Below, in pieces: positions 7,552-18,877 of a stretch of 64,000 nucleotides of DNA. Position 1 is the stretch's first letter. Every line of letters starts with the position of its first letter. The translations under genes were made by a program, and so were the position numbers. Origin of the DNA: an uncultured Ruminococcus sp. (GTDB lineage: Bacteria > Bacillota_A > Clostridia > Oscillospirales > Ruminococcaceae); NCBI GenBank assembly GCA_900315975.1, contig ONBA01000002.1:62001-126000 (forward strand), given 5' to 3'. The notes beneath the pieces are model-generated. The model was given only the letters and a program-made list of their open reading frames with translations. It ran no database searches and had not been told where the DNA came from.

Positions 7552-10500
7552 ATGAAACATATGAAAAAGAATAACGGCAAAGTCATGAAAAGAGTAGTAT
7601 CTATTGCTACGTCAATGACGTTGCTTATTTCAAGCCTGTACTATCCTGAACTTGGCGAAGAAGTAAGTGAGGTTATAAACACGATCACAGCTAGTGCTAC
7701 GGTTAATGGATTTAAGGAGATTGATTCCCTTGAAGAACTATATCGTTTCTCAGCTGCATACAGCTCTGATAGTTCTTTTCAGTACAGAGATATTCAGATC
7801 AATATAAATGGTGACATTGAGCTTTCTCCTGTTAAAGATTTTGACGGGGAGGAACTTGAATGGCATCCCATCGGTACATCTGGTAGACCGTTCGGCGGCC
7901 GAATTACTCTTAGCACAACTGCCGGAATGACACAGAATATTGTCGTCAACTCTCCGCTGTTTGGCTATGTTATGGATTCTGTTGAAATTGTCAACATAAA
8001 TGATTATCAGACTCAAAAGATCAAACTTATCAAAAATGACAGTTCTGATGCTCCTCTGTTTGCGACCAATGTTGTGCATGATTCAACGTCTACACCTACA
8101 ACATGGAAAATAGCTACTGATGGAACAGGAACTTATTCCGGTATTGTAGGAACAGTTGGAACAGGTTCTGACCAAACTACCGTTAATTTTGAGTTGGAAT
8201 TGAATTCATCTGCGGAAGTATCCACTGCCGAAAATGCAGGCATTATTTGTGGAACAATCAATAACGGTTCGGTGGTCAATGTGGATTTCTTAGCCACCAG
8301 CACAGCCTCTGCCGCTAACATAACTTCTAGCAATGGAAATGCAGGCGGTCTTGTTGGCGAAATGTGTCCCGGTTCTGAATTGAATGTTGTTACTAACGGT
8401 ACTATTTATGCTAATACTTCGAGGAATGTGACAGGTAAAACCAATGCAGGCGGTCTTGTCGGAAAAAACGATCAAGGCACTGTCACTATAAAGACGTTAC
8501 CTACATCAGAAACGGAAGTTATCTATGATGCATTAGGAACAATTAAGGCAACTGACGGTGCTGCTGGCGGAATTTTTGGATACTATAAGATCACTGATAC
8601 TTACAACAAATTTTCTCCTGATTATTATACCAGCACTACAGGCTGCTCGCTAAATGGCAAAACTGCGGGCAGTCTTGTAGGCGTGCTTGAAGCAAGTGGT
8701 ATCGATGTATCATACTCAGGTGCTGACTCAGATAATAAGCTTACAGTTATCTCATCTCTCGCTGCCAATAACACTAATTATGGCGGTATTGTGGGAACTT
8801 ATTCAAATACGGATCTTACAAAATCTTTTACCGTTGAACACGTAAACGTAACTACGAGCGGAGGCAGTTCCACTAATTATGGCGGAACTATAGCATCACT
8901 TACGGGAAATTCTGCGGTATATGTAAAGGTAAATGACTTTTCATGCACTTCAAACTCAGGTGCTTCCGGTTGCTCGTATTTCGGCGGAGCTGTAGGCGAT
9001 TCTGGCAGTAACGGCAGTATGCTTGACATAGGAGACATAACAGTTGTTGTAAAGAAAAACAATGTTCTTGATACTTTCACAGGTGGCGGAGTGGTCGGGA
9101 AGCACAATTCCGGAGTTTTGCGTCTAAGCGGAACGACTGATCTGTCTCAGGCGACAGCAGGTTCCAAAGGCCAGATCGTTGGCGAGCGCACTTATGGTCT
9201 TGTTTATGCTCTGGGTAGTGGTGAAGATGAAGATGGAACCACTTACGAAGGCGGTTGGAGACTTATACGGTCGAGTATTGATGCTAATGTAGATGATATA
9301 GGTACATGGGGCGAAGTTGTAAGAATAGCCGATGTTGAGGTAAAGGATCCGGAAGAGAGCGCTGACACTAGCGATGCTATCCTTATATATAATAGCACTG
9401 CTCATACGGTTACTGTGGGTTCTGCTGTAACAAATATGCGCAGCCCTGCTGACCTTACAAGAACTGCTCTAAATATGCAGCTTAATGACGGCTCTGTTGG
9501 CTCGCTGCTATTCGATAGTGGATCAAACAGAACGAACTTACTTGCAAATAAAGCCCTTACAATTTTTGGTACTATCAGGTTAAGTGATACTGGTATAACA
9601 GGCTTTATGCGTGATGGATCAGCATCTTCTGATGATACGGAAATAAAGTTTTTTACCGGCAGTCTCGGTAAGGGTGAAGCTGCTGAGGGCGAAGATGATG
9701 CAGACGCTGTTGTTGAGCTCGCAGTAGGCGAGCGGTATGGTATTCTCCCTGACGTTGACGGTACGGTTGTGTCTGATAGCAATAGTACAGGCAGAGGTGC
9801 CATATTTAAGCACAGATTTAACGGACTGTTTGCTCGTACTGGTGAAGGTGCTGTTATAGAGGATATATCTATTGACGGCACTATGAATGTCAGATCTAAA
9901 GTAGCTGATATGAATGTCGGTGGGGCTATAGCGTATCTTCGGAATGGGGCAACTCTTACTAATGTAAATGCTTCAGAAACGATAAATTTCTATGACTTTT
10001 ATGCAAAAGATACGAGTGGTCAGTACGTTGGGGGGCTTGTAGGTAGAACCAACTGCGATGCAGGGAAAGATGTAACTATTGGCGGCGAAGATGAAGATAC
10101 AAAAGCGACAATTGCTCCTGTCATTTATGTTACAGGTAATCTCCGCAACAATGAGGGTGACAACAGTGATAAAACTGCTGTATATCAGACTATAGGCGGA
10201 CTTGTTGGTTATATTGAATCGACAGCTGAAGCCACTACAACTGTGCAGCATATCACCTTATCTGCTACGGTTGATGCATCAGCTCCTGATAGCGTCAGTC
10301 GTGTGGGCACAGCTGGGCTGATCTCGGATATAGCTTGGAGTGCAACTGATACTAGGAGTCTTGTGCTTAATGACATTGATGTTTCTGGAACAGTTGTAAA
10401 GAATAAGGCTGCTATTGAAACTGGCGGCATTCTTGGTTACCGTTGGTATGGAACAGATGTTACGTTTGATGATGTTGTTCTTGTAGCAGATAGTGGTAAT

Positions 10501-13500
10501 GAGATCAATTCACCTGCAAGTTATCTTGGTGGACTTGTGTACAGAGCAACAGGTCACTGGACTATCAATTCTGCGGGTATTGACATTGATGATATTGCAT
10601 TTAAAAATGGTGACAGCAAGGCTACTCCTACTGGTGGTCTTGGAATTATCCTGCTTGATGGGTATTACTCAACTTCTGGTATTTATATGGAATTCACGGC
10701 TGAGGACAGCTATACCCTTGCGAGCGGTCTTTCCAATATTCCGAACATGACCGGCAAAATATATGATGAGCTGTGTGCGTGTCTGGCTGATAGTGCAGAG
10801 CATATACTCACAAATGATACTGCTGGTGTGATTTCATATTACACGTCAGGTGGCGTTTACACTAGTGGTGAGGAGAACAAAAACAGTTATGACAACATTT
10901 ATAATACGTCGGTTGTGAATAACAGATCGAGGTACTATTATAATGCAGATATTGATTCATATACGAATAACAGTTCAGACGCCGGTTACAAATTATTATA
11001 CTGGAGTCTTAATCGTTATGCCGCTGCAAATATTAAGCGTTGTTTCGATAATCCGTTTAGCACGAATGTCTTGACGGGCACATTTGATCTCAAAAATATT
11101 TCGTACTATCCTATTGATATTTCTAATAATGTCAGCATTGGTGATGCGACATTTGTTTTCTATAATTCTGAAATTGAAGACTCGGAAATGTCAGCAGATA
11201 CAAAACGGTCTACAAGAAGTAATGACTCCCAGCATTATCTGATGCATATGGGAGTGTTTAAAGATGTGTCAGCTACTATTTCAACAAGTGGTAATATTAC
11301 TTTTTCGGGTTCTGTTGGTGTCAATAGTATTTATTCTGGTGTTCTCATCTGTGGCGAACTTGTAGGAACGCTCAACACATCCGCAACAGGTTCAATTGGA
11401 ATAGGTCGAAATGAGAAGGTCGGTAAGAGATACGATTACTATAAATTAGAATTAGCTGATTCCGACAATAAAGAAACCGATAGATACTTACTAATTAACT
11501 CTATAGGCAGTAAAGCAGTTCTCGATCTAAATGGATTATACATTGAAGAAGATGCTTATGCTGATATGACTTCGAGTTACGCAAGTAGCCTTATTGGAGA
11601 TGTATCAGGAACGGGAATATACTTAAAGTTTAATAACATTGCAATTGATGCCAGGTCTTCAAATAATACCCCTGATTTAAGTAATTCTTATAGTACTCCT
11701 AAGTCTATTTTTGAGCACGCAAGTTTGCTGAATAAATATGATGTTGACTCGACATCTGTTGCTATATACAATTTTTCTCAGTCTGAAGATTGGAAGAATT
11801 CAACAACTCGTAATGGCCTTGTTACTTATGGACGTGAACTTAACGACTCGGTTGAGTACAAAGATGAAGAAGATAGGTATTATGAGGATAGTAGTGGTAC
11901 CATTGAGAATGGTAATTATATTGATCCTGTAGCCTATCCTGGGGCATATACGAGCGGAACAACAGCTAATTCTAAATACGAGCATTTTACCGATTATTTC
12001 CTGCCTTATGTAAGATATTTCACTTCTGATTCTACTAAGGTGACCGATGCTCCTGCAGCAACTTACAATCTTCGTGAGATCAAAGTCAATGTTATTCCTT
12101 CAGACCTTAAAGAAGGATGTGGAACTTACGATCACCCGTATCTTATAGAAAGCCCCAAGCAGTTGTCTTCTGTTTCTAAAATGCTTGATGGTGATGAGAT
12201 AATACCTAATGTTATGCTTCCCGAAACGGATAACGGCTCTCATTGGTGCATTTCAGATACGGATGCTCAGGGAAAGAATACTCATAGCTGTCTTCTTTTC
12301 ACCTATGATAGCACCGCGGGCGTTGAAAAGTATAAGTATGAATTCACACATAAAAAAATCGATCCTGACACTGAAAAAGAGGTTACAATTGTTGACAGAA
12401 CAGCATATTGGGAAGTTGATGATGTACGCAAATATCTTGCAAGTGCTTATTATCAGATAGGGCAGAGTATGACTTTAGGTTCCACTTTCACTGGTCTTGG
12501 CGGATACGACAGCGATTATGCATTTAAGGGCGTTATCGTTGGTTTGAACAATAACATTACCATAACCAACATTTCAAGAGTACCATTCATTAAAGTTAGC
12601 AATGGTTGTGTTGTTAGAAATCTTAACATAACGGTGGATAATTTTTCACTTAGTAAAGGTTGGGTCAATGTTGCTAAGTCAGGCTCAAGCTCAACGCCTT
12701 TTGCTTATAGTGGAGACAATAAGGATAAAATGTTTTATGGCGGCGTTATTGGTAAGATAATGGGCGGCGATAACATAATTGATAATGTTAAAGTAACATA
12801 CAATGGTAATGGTGAAGCATATGTTCAGATACCTAGTACATATGCAAATCTTGCTTGCGTAGGCGGATATGTAGGTGTTATAGTAAATGGTGGGCTTGTT
12901 TTCAGAAATATGACATCTAATAGCTTTGTTAGTAAAAATAGCTTTAAGGTCAATACATCTTTATCAAATGCTAAAGGTACAAATTGGGTCAAAGATGAAG
13001 ATACAACAGCATCACATTCTCATTTATACATCAATCCCTACATCGGAAGGGTAATAAATGGCTATGCAATTAACGAGACAACAAAGTATAGTGGAGATTC
13101 TACTCCATTATTAGATGAAGAAGGTAATGCTGTTTACACTTACTATGATAGCGAAGGAAAAGTGTTAACAGACGTAGATGATCCAGAAAATGATCCTCGT
13201 ATTGACAGCTCTATTCAAAAGTTCAAGTATGATGATAAAGTTGCAGGCGTTTATACTCTTGACAACGGAACAAAGAATTATCAGATAGCTGACGTCAAAG
13301 TCGATGTAACTGATTCTGAAAAACTGTACTATGATACATATAACGATAAGAATAGAGTAAACATTCCTAACGGGCAGTCTTTATTTATCCTTTCACTTAT
13401 CACACAATCCGGAGCGGGAACGGCGACATCAGCTGATGGCGCTTATGAGTACGGAGTTGCTTACGATTGTGAAACCACAAATAATAGATACAATGAAACT

Positions 13501-16500
13501 AGTGCCGCACAAAATGTTGCTACACATTTGGCACAGTATGACCATGTTGGTGATTCTACATTAACAATTGGCTATAAGACAAATACATCAGGCGATTATT
13601 ACCTTTCGACAGGTGATAAGAATGGTCTAAGCACTGCCGTGCCTTATATTATAAGTCACTATACAAAGGCTGATTCAATTGGTAATTATCCGGCTAGAAT
13701 GATGACCGGAAATACTGAGTTTATGAAACTTTCCAATGCTGGCATAACCTATAATCTTCCTGCGTCTTTCAGGGGAATTGGCTCAATATGCAGATTTAAG
13801 GGCGGTAACACAGGGCAGATTAAACAGGAAGGAAATATTAATTATACTTGGGTTAATGAAGATGAAGATGGTAAATTCGCCATGAAAATCTATGGATTTG
13901 AGGGGAATAATTCCACTATAAATATTAATTTATTCTTTAATAATTACTATAATGAATTGGATAACTATAGTAATACAATTTACACCAAAGATAATATTAA
14001 TTTAGGCTTTGGACTGTTTAATTATGTGATACAAAAGCCCAATGCTACAACTACAATATCAAATGCACTGTCTGGCAAGAGCAGAAGACCGGAAACATCA
14101 GTAATTCCAAATTATAATTTGACAGAAGGATATTATATTGGGAATTTTACCCTTTCGGGCAATATAAAAGTAAAGGAGTATAAAACCGATGGTAGTGTTG
14201 CACCTATTGCATATAGTACAAGTGAAAACAAAAATCAAACTCGTAGAAGATTTTCTGTTGGCGGTGTAATTGGTGCTCTCACAGTGAACAATTACGTTAA
14301 TCTTTTTAAACTCAATATTTTAAATGTTTCAGTTGAAGGAGCAAATGATGTCGGTGGTTATATTGGCAGAAATAATGTTACTGAAAGAAATGTTGATACT
14401 GGACTTGGAATGAATTACATTTATGCCAATGCATGTAATGCAACTAATTTAACGGTAACAGCGCACGGGGGCTATTGCGGCGGCATGGTTGCAGGAGGAC
14501 TATCAGGTTTTCTTGACTTGTTCGTTAACACAGCGCCTAATACGGATGTAAATGATACAGCTAATAAAGGAGCAGACGGATATTATAAGAGCAGCCTGAA
14601 TGTAACAGTTAAAAACAATACCAATGTAGATAATCGTGGTACAGCAGGTGTACTTGGTGCAATAAGAAATGGCTATATGTCAAATCTGTGGATAAACAAT
14701 GTTTCATTAAGTGGTAATTCAAATGATCCTGTTATTGAGAATAGTAATACTACTACAACAGATACATGTGGCGTAGGAGGCTTGATCGGATATGTAAGAA
14801 AAGCCGATACTATTATACTTACCAACTGTAACGTAAGTAATATAAATATCAATGGTCCTTCTGCGGGTGGTCTGACTGGCTGTATCGATTATGATACAGG
14901 TTGGGAATACTATGGCTTACCTCCAGTAATGAAAATCTCTAATTGTAAGGTTTATGATAATGACGAAAATACTACTTACAGTATTTCAGGTAGAGTAATT
15001 GCAGGAGGGATTGCCGGAAACTTTATGTCTAATCAAAGCTATTCAACTGCTGCTAATGCCAAGGGCTATGATTATGATAGCACCAAGGACAATGTTTATC
15101 GATACGATATTGATGGTTGCGAAGTTTACGGTTATACTATTGTATCAACTGCCAATAATGATGCCAATAATGGTGCAGGAGGCGTAATAGGTTATGCTGC
15201 GCAAGCAACAAGAACTATAGTAAACACCAGTGTTCATGATTGTATAATACAGATTGATGGTTCAAACGGTAAACATGGCATGGGTGGCGTTGTTGGTAAT
15301 ACTGCAATTGCAGTATGGGGTTATAATATTGCAGCATACAACAATTCATTTGCAGCATACAATAGTTCTGGAACTAATGCGAAATACGGAAGCTTTGTTG
15401 GTAATCCGCAAAGTAAAGAATTAAAAATTGTCGGCTTTACACGTAAAAACAACAAATATAACAATGGAATATTTGACAAAGACCGAGGTGACTCGACAGT
15501 TTCAGGTTATATCATAGACGCTGACTACATGAACATCAGCACTGGAACAGGCCACGGAACAGCAATGCCGGTAGGTTTTGAAAACGGAACTCCGGTCGGT
15601 GAAGGCGCAGCTAAGAATTACTTCCCCTATGTAACTGTCAGTCCTAAAGTTCCTGTTGGTGAAGATAACTTCCTGACAGGTGACGGTGTCAGCATTGTTG
15701 ATGTTGAAAAGACAGTCCCTGTTGAGGGCGGAGAGAATGAAATCGTCACAGTAAGTGTTCCTGTCGCTAAGCTCATAACTGACGAATACACTGGCACAGC
15801 TGATGATAACAGAATTGCATACAAAACTGTATCAGATGCTGATATTACAAAAGTCAAGCAGATGATATCCGATGGTGAAGTTACGGACGCCGATCATGAT
15901 ATCAAGCTGACAACATACTTTACCGAAATGGGTCAGCCGGAAGGCTATGAGGGAGCTGATTTCCCGATAATCGCTATCAATGGTGGAGCTGAGTCTGGTT
16001 ACAATAATGAGATAAATGCTTATATCAGAACACTTACCAATACTACCGATAATTATAATGAACCTGTTGCCAAAAAGTATTCTATCGCATTGTATCCATG
16101 TCAATGTATAGACGGAGTATATCAGAAGGTGCCAGGGACACCGGGACTACAGCTAAGTAACAAGAAATATGTAATGGTCGATACTGCTGCTGACTCCGTT
16201 GCAGGACACAATCAGATCACTATGATCGATATTAGCTTCCTTGATCCAACAGATCAAAATAAAGTCGCTTATCACCTCTATATTCCTGTATTAACTAAGA
16301 AGATGCTGAAATTTAGTTTCAGTTCATCTGCATTACAAGGAACGGAATATGAGCCAAGTGATTACATTGCTAAGTTCCCGACGGAATGGAATAAAACTTC
16401 CAAGTTGGCTGCCGGTTTTGATTCATGGCAGACTATATACGCTCAATTTGATTATTCCGAAGAAGAAATGAATACATTTCTCGCAACAGGAAAGGGGTTG

Positions 16501-18408
16501 AATTGGAACACATCAAAGACTTTATACTTTAATTATAACGGTAATAAGTCACTCGCAAGCTCTACTCAGTTTGTTTTGTTGGATAATAATAACAATGTTG
16601 ATAAGGAGTACTATATCACTAAGGCCGATATATCTACTGAAACGAACTCAGCAGGAAATAAATATGATGTTATCAAATTCGGAGATTTTACTACAGAAAG
16701 AAATGGTGCAACAATCATTGATCCGGCTAAGACGTTTGAACCTCAGACACTTAATGATATAGCTGGAAGAAAACTTCAGTATGCTGAGGATCCAAACGGA
16801 GCTTATGTTGAGTGCGATAAGTCAGAGGCAACGGTATATGTTTATACTGAACCCACAAATGCAGGAAACGAAGCCAAGAAGTTTTTCAAGGCTTGGGAAT
16901 CAGGAACAGATCAGAGATATACGATCACAGTAAGTAGTACGATAACCGAAACATATTATCTGAGTATGTACAGCTTCGATAAGGACAATGTTGATAGCGA
17001 AAATTCTACGACACATGATGCTTATGGTCTTACCGTTACTTGTCCGCTTACATTTACAAGTGATGTTATCACCTGCCAGCGAAGCAGAGCAAAAAACACA
17101 GAGCTATTCCTCGGTAACTTCTTGAATCAAACGTTGACGATAACAAATGTAAATGATAATGTGAAAATATCTACGGAAAATCATATTCTAAGAGCAACAT
17201 TAAGTTCAACGGTAGGCTTTACAGGCAGAAGCGCAAACTATTTCCATAAGAATCTTGCAGGAGAGAAACTGTATCAGGGATTCTTCCTCTATTTGAACAG
17301 ATATGATGCAAAAGGTGAAATCACATCTGATTGTACGATCAAAGGTCAGCCGAACTACTCATATACCCGTTCTATAAATGGTGAGATTTTTGGATCTACG
17401 CAGAGTGGTGGACTTGATGAGAATGCACCTTATCTTTACGTTTTACCTGTAGAGATAGATGTGCCGGCTTATACAGAAGGAGTGTCTTGGTCAAGTTCAC
17501 AGTCTGCAACAGTAACTATCGACTTTGGAACTAATGAAACTAAGCTCAATAGGGAATTCCCTACACGAAATAAAGCAACAAACGACTATAAGGGTATAGA
17601 AATTGACTCGACAGTTAAACTTGATTTCTTGCGTGACAGGGTAATTTACAGTAATTATAAGCAGACTCCGGTTCCCGAGGAGAAGCCTACAGAAAGATAT
17701 TACATCGACAGAACAACCAGTAATGGTATCTTGACACTTACAGCTTTCGATCAGGCAGAAAACGATGAGTATGATACCTATGGTGAACAGAGTCACAATA
17801 AGAGCGCATTAGGTATAAATGGTAACTATATTGGAACAGGTTCACAGTATAGCACTATGGGTGATTTTGAGCATATTGAAGTAGGTCTGGATTATGATGT
17901 ATCTGCATTGCCTGCGGATCTATTCGATGGAACACATACGTTGAACTTCAAGATCGCACTTGAACAAAAAGTCGATGACCCTAATGAAGCAACAGGATTC
18001 AAATACATTCCTGTTAATATTGAGGACTTTACAGATGATGAGGAGGAACTTATTAAGGGCTATCTTAGTGGATTTGCATTATATGGCAAATCGGCAGAAA
18101 CAGCTTTGGCATTGGGAACGGATGAGGATACATCCTATCTTAGCTATACCTATAGTATGCCAATGTCAATTGATAAGAGCTTGTGGACACTAAAGTATAC
18201 TGAAACCGAAACTCAGAAACACATCACTGGAAATATAGAGTTTAACGCTAAAACCAATGGTGAACTTGAATCAATAGAAGGATATTTGTATACTAACTAT
18301 AGGCTCAAAGTTACTGCATCAATATCGGGGACATCATACACCAGTACTGATTGGATCGTTTATACGAATGCCAAGATGAATGCTCAGTATGTAAAAAAGG
18401 CTTCATAA
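7552..18408 (+). CDS. Giant secreted beta-helix protein (3,618 aa; cassette A)
   Basis: One uninterrupted frame of 10.9 kb. The N-terminus (KVMKRVVSIATSMTLLISS) is a signal-peptide-like basic/hydrophobic segment, with a plausible cut after TITASA around residue 48. Glycine motifs of the GLUG type (GGLVG, GGIVG, GGVIG, AGGIAG) recur in two blocks, roughly residues 260-1000 and 1720-2580, typical of right-handed beta-helix adhesins. A marker G-C-G-T-Y-D-H-P-Y-L-I near residue 1520 opens the second helix. The last 1,000 residues carry a conserved YHLYIPVLTKKM segment near 2905 and end in DWIVYTNAKMN. There is no LPXTG motif, S-layer-homology repeat, dockerin or C-terminal transmembrane helix, so surface retention must come from partner proteins, probably the upstream subunits. 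Codon use is AT-rich like the rest of cassette A. Adhesin or surface-fibre function is inference. Confidence 0.8.
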   Translation: MKHMKKNNGKVMKRVVSIATSMTLLISSLYYPELGEEVSEVINTITASATVNGFKEIDSLEELYRFSAAYSSDSSFQYRDIQININGDIELSPVKDFDGEELEWHPIGTSGRPFGGRITLSTTAGMTQNIVVNSPLFGYVMDSVEIVNINDYQTQKIKLIKNDSSDAPLFATNVVHDSTSTPTTWKIATDGTGTYSGIVGTVGTGSDQTTVNFELELNSSAEVSTAENAGIICGTINNGSVVNVDFLATSTASAANITSSNGNAGGLVGEMCPGSELNVVTNGTIYANTSRNVTGKTNAGGLVGKNDQGTVTIKTLPTSETEVIYDALGTIKATDGAAGGIFGYYKITDTYNKFSPDYYTSTTGCSLNGKTAGSLVGVLEASGIDVSYSGADSDNKLTVISSLAANNTNYGGIVGTYSNTDLTKSFTVEHVNVTTSGGSSTNYGGTIASLTGNSAVYVKVNDFSCTSNSGASGCSYFGGAVGDSGSNGSMLDIGDITVVVKKNNVLDTFTGGGVVGKHNSGVLRLSGTTDLSQATAGSKGQIVGERTYGLVYALGSGEDEDGTTYEGGWRLIRSSIDANVDDIGTWGEVVRIADVEVKDPEESADTSDAILIYNSTAHTVTVGSAVTNMRSPADLTRTALNMQLNDGSVGSLLFDSGSNRTNLLANKALTIFGTIRLSDTGITGFMRDGSASSDDTEIKFFTGSLGKGEAAEGEDDADAVVELAVGERYGILPDVDGTVVSDSNSTGRGAIFKHRFNGLFARTGEGAVIEDISIDGTMNVRSKVADMNVGGAIAYLRNGATLTNVNASETINFYDFYAKDTSGQYVGGLVGRTNCDAGKDVTIGGEDEDTKATIAPVIYVTGNLRNNEGDNSDKTAVYQTIGGLVGYIESTAEATTTVQHITLSATVDASAPDSVSRVGTAGLISDIAWSATDTRSLVLNDIDVSGTVVKNKAAIETGGILGYRWYGTDVTFDDVVLVADSGNEINSPASYLGGLVYRATGHWTINSAGIDIDDIAFKNGDSKATPTGGLGIILLDGYYSTSGIYMEFTAEDSYTLASGLSNIPNMTGKIYDELCACLADSAEHILTNDTAGVISYYTSGGVYTSGEENKNSYDNIYNTSVVNNRSRYYYNADIDSYTNNSSDAGYKLLYWSLNRYAAANIKRCFDNPFSTNVLTGTFDLKNISYYPIDISNNVSIGDATFVFYNSEIEDSEMSADTKRSTRSNDSQHYLMHMGVFKDVSATISTSGNITFSGSVGVNSIYSGVLICGELVGTLNTSATGSIGIGRNEKVGKRYDYYKLELADSDNKETDRYLLINSIGSKAVLDLNGLYIEEDAYADMTSSYASSLIGDVSGTGIYLKFNNIAIDARSSNNTPDLSNSYSTPKSIFEHASLLNKYDVDSTSVAIYNFSQSEDWKNSTTRNGLVTYGRELNDSVEYKDEEDRYYEDSSGTIENGNYIDPVAYPGAYTSGTTANSKYEHFTDYFLPYVRYFTSDSTKVTDAPAATYNLREIKVNVIPSDLKEGCGTYDHPYLIESPKQLSSVSKMLDGDEIIPNVMLPETDNGSHWCISDTDAQGKNTHSCLLFTYDSTAGVEKYKYEFTHKKIDPDTEKEVTIVDRTAYWEVDDVRKYLASAYYQIGQSMTLGSTFTGLGGYDSDYAFKGVIVGLNNNITITNISRVPFIKVSNGCVVRNLNITVDNFSLSKGWVNVAKSGSSSTPFAYSGDNKDKMFYGGVIGKIMGGDNIIDNVKVTYNGNGEAYVQIPSTYANLACVGGYVGVIVNGGLVFRNMTSNSFVSKNSFKVNTSLSNAKGTNWVKDEDTTASHSHLYINPYIGRVINGYAINETTKYSGDSTPLLDEEGNAVYTYYDSEGKVLTDVDDPENDPRIDSSIQKFKYDDKVAGVYTLDNGTKNYQIADVKVDVTDSEKLYYDTYNDKNRVNIPNGQSLFILSLITQSGAGTATSADGAYEYGVAYDCETTNNRYNETSAAQNVATHLAQYDHVGDSTLTIGYKTNTSGDYYLSTGDKNGLSTAVPYIISHYTKADSIGNYPARMMTGNTEFMKLSNAGITYNLPASFRGIGSICRFKGGNTGQIKQEGNINYTWVNEDEDGKFAMKIYGFEGNNSTININLFFNNYYNELDNYSNTIYTKDNINLGFGLFNYVIQKPNATTTISNALSGKSRRPETSVIPNYNLTEGYYIGNFTLSGNIKVKEYKTDGSVAPIAYSTSENKNQTRRRFSVGGVIGALTVNNYVNLFKLNILNVSVEGANDVGGYIGRNNVTERNVDTGLGMNYIYANACNATNLTVTAHGGYCGGMVAGGLSGFLDLFVNTAPNTDVNDTANKGADGYYKSSLNVTVKNNTNVDNRGTAGVLGAIRNGYMSNLWINNVSLSGNSNDPVIENSNTTTTDTCGVGGLIGYVRKADTIILTNCNVSNININGPSAGGLTGCIDYDTGWEYYGLPPVMKISNCKVYDNDENTTYSISGRVIAGGIAGNFMSNQSYSTAANAKGYDYDSTKDNVYRYDIDGCEVYGYTIVSTANNDANNGAGGVIGYAAQATRTIVNTSVHDCIIQIDGSNGKHGMGGVVGNTAIAVWGYNIAAYNNSFAAYNSSGTNAKYGSFVGNPQSKELKIVGFTRKNNKYNNGIFDKDRGDSTVSGYIIDADYMNISTGTGHGTAMPVGFENGTPVGEGAAKNYFPYVTVSPKVPVGEDNFLTGDGVSIVDVEKTVPVEGGENEIVTVSVPVAKLITDEYTGTADDNRIAYKTVSDADITKVKQMISDGEVTDADHDIKLTTYFTEMGQPEGYEGADFPIIAINGGAESGYNNEINAYIRTLTNTTDNYNEPVAKKYSIALYPCQCIDGVYQKVPGTPGLQLSNKKYVMVDTAADSVAGHNQITMIDISFLDPTDQNKVAYHLYIPVLTKKMLKFSFSSSALQGTEYEPSDYIAKFPTEWNKTSKLAAGFDSWQTIYAQFDYSEEEMNTFLATGKGLNWNTSKTLYFNYNGNKSLASSTQFVLLDNNNNVDKEYYITKADISTETNSAGNKYDVIKFGDFTTERNGATIIDPAKTFEPQTLNDIAGRKLQYAEDPNGAYVECDKSEATVYVYTEPTNAGNEAKKFFKAWESGTDQRYTITVSSTITETYYLSMYSFDKDNVDSENSTTHDAYGLTVTCPLTFTSDVITCQRSRAKNTELFLGNFLNQTLTITNVNDNVKISTENHILRATLSSTVGFTGRSANYFHKNLAGEKLYQGFFLYLNRYDAKGEITSDCTIKGQPNYSYTRSINGEIFGSTQSGGLDENAPYLYVLPVEIDVPAYTEGVSWSSSQSATVTIDFGTNETKLNREFPTRNKATNDYKGIEIDSTVKLDFLRDRVIYSNYKQTPVPEEKPTERYYIDRTTSNGILTLTAFDQAENDEYDTYGEQSHNKSALGINGNYIGTGSQYSTMGDFEHIEVGLDYDVSALPADLFDGTHTLNFKIALEQKVDDPNEATGFKYIPVNIEDFTDDEEELIKGYLSGFALYGKSAETALALGTDEDTSYLSYTYSMPMSIDKSLWTLKYTETETQKHITGNIEFNAKTNGELESIEGYLYTNYRLKVTASISGTSYTSTDWIVYTNAKMNAQYVKKAS

Positions 18409-18435
18409 ATTTTATAACACGGCACAACAATTATA

Positions 18436-18473
18436 AAAAGCTCAGGAGGATAGATGAACTCCTGAGCTTTTTC
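18436..18473 (+). terminator. Terminator of cassette A
   Basis: AAAAGCTCAGGAG ... CTCCTGAGCTTTTT, a long perfect stem with a 10-base loop and T tail, 28 bases after the giant gene stop. Confidence 0.9.
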
Positions 18474-18636
18474 TTGTTCATGATAACTGTCAACAACTCC
18501 ATTACTGTTAACGCTCATCATAACGATACTAACGAACTCCAAAAGTGCATAACCGCGGCTCGCACGATGCGCTGTTTTATATAGCACTAAACAGTTGACA
18601 ATAGTAAGCATTAAAATAGAAAAAAGCCGAAGTGCT

Positions 18637-18660
18637 ATGCCTTGGTGCCTTGGCATTTTT
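18637..18660 (+). terminator. Weak possible terminator near the left end of the element
   Basis: ATGCC / GGCAT with a 10-base loop followed by TTTTTT. The stem is only 5 bp. The surrounding stretch 18474-18700 shows no convincing gene. Confidence 0.35.
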
Positions 18661-18713
18661 TGCTTTTCAACTGGTTTGTCGATATCGAAAATGCACATTT
18701 AATTATCCAGAAC

Positions 18714-18778
18714 TTGACCTGCCAAAATTGACAGAATTGACAAAGCCATTTTGTCAGGTTCTTGTCAGTTTCTTGTCA
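18714..18778. repeat. TTGAC/TGTCA repeat array upstream of parM-like gene (candidate centromere/operator)
   Basis: TTGAC(A/C) occurs at 18714, 18728 and 18737, then the reverse-type word TTGTCA at 18751, 18762 and 18773, the last three exactly 11 bases apart, about one helical turn. Short repeats on one face of the helix just upstream of a ParM operon are what ParR-type proteins bind, both as centromere (parC) and as autoregulatory operator. An extended -10 (TG-C-TATACT, 18798-18807) follows directly, so bound protein would cover the promoter region. Confidence 0.5.
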
Positions 18779-18877
18779 ACCCACTGGGAGCCAATCTGTG
18801 CTATACTGAAATTACAGCCAAAGGACAGCGCACCGCTATCCGCAAAGCTGAATTAAAGTATAACGGAGGTATCTATT

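Noticed and set aside
18384..18698. 104-codon minus-strand frame at the left end of the element
   Set aside because: It runs through the terminator of cassette A and has no ribosome site or recognisable motif.
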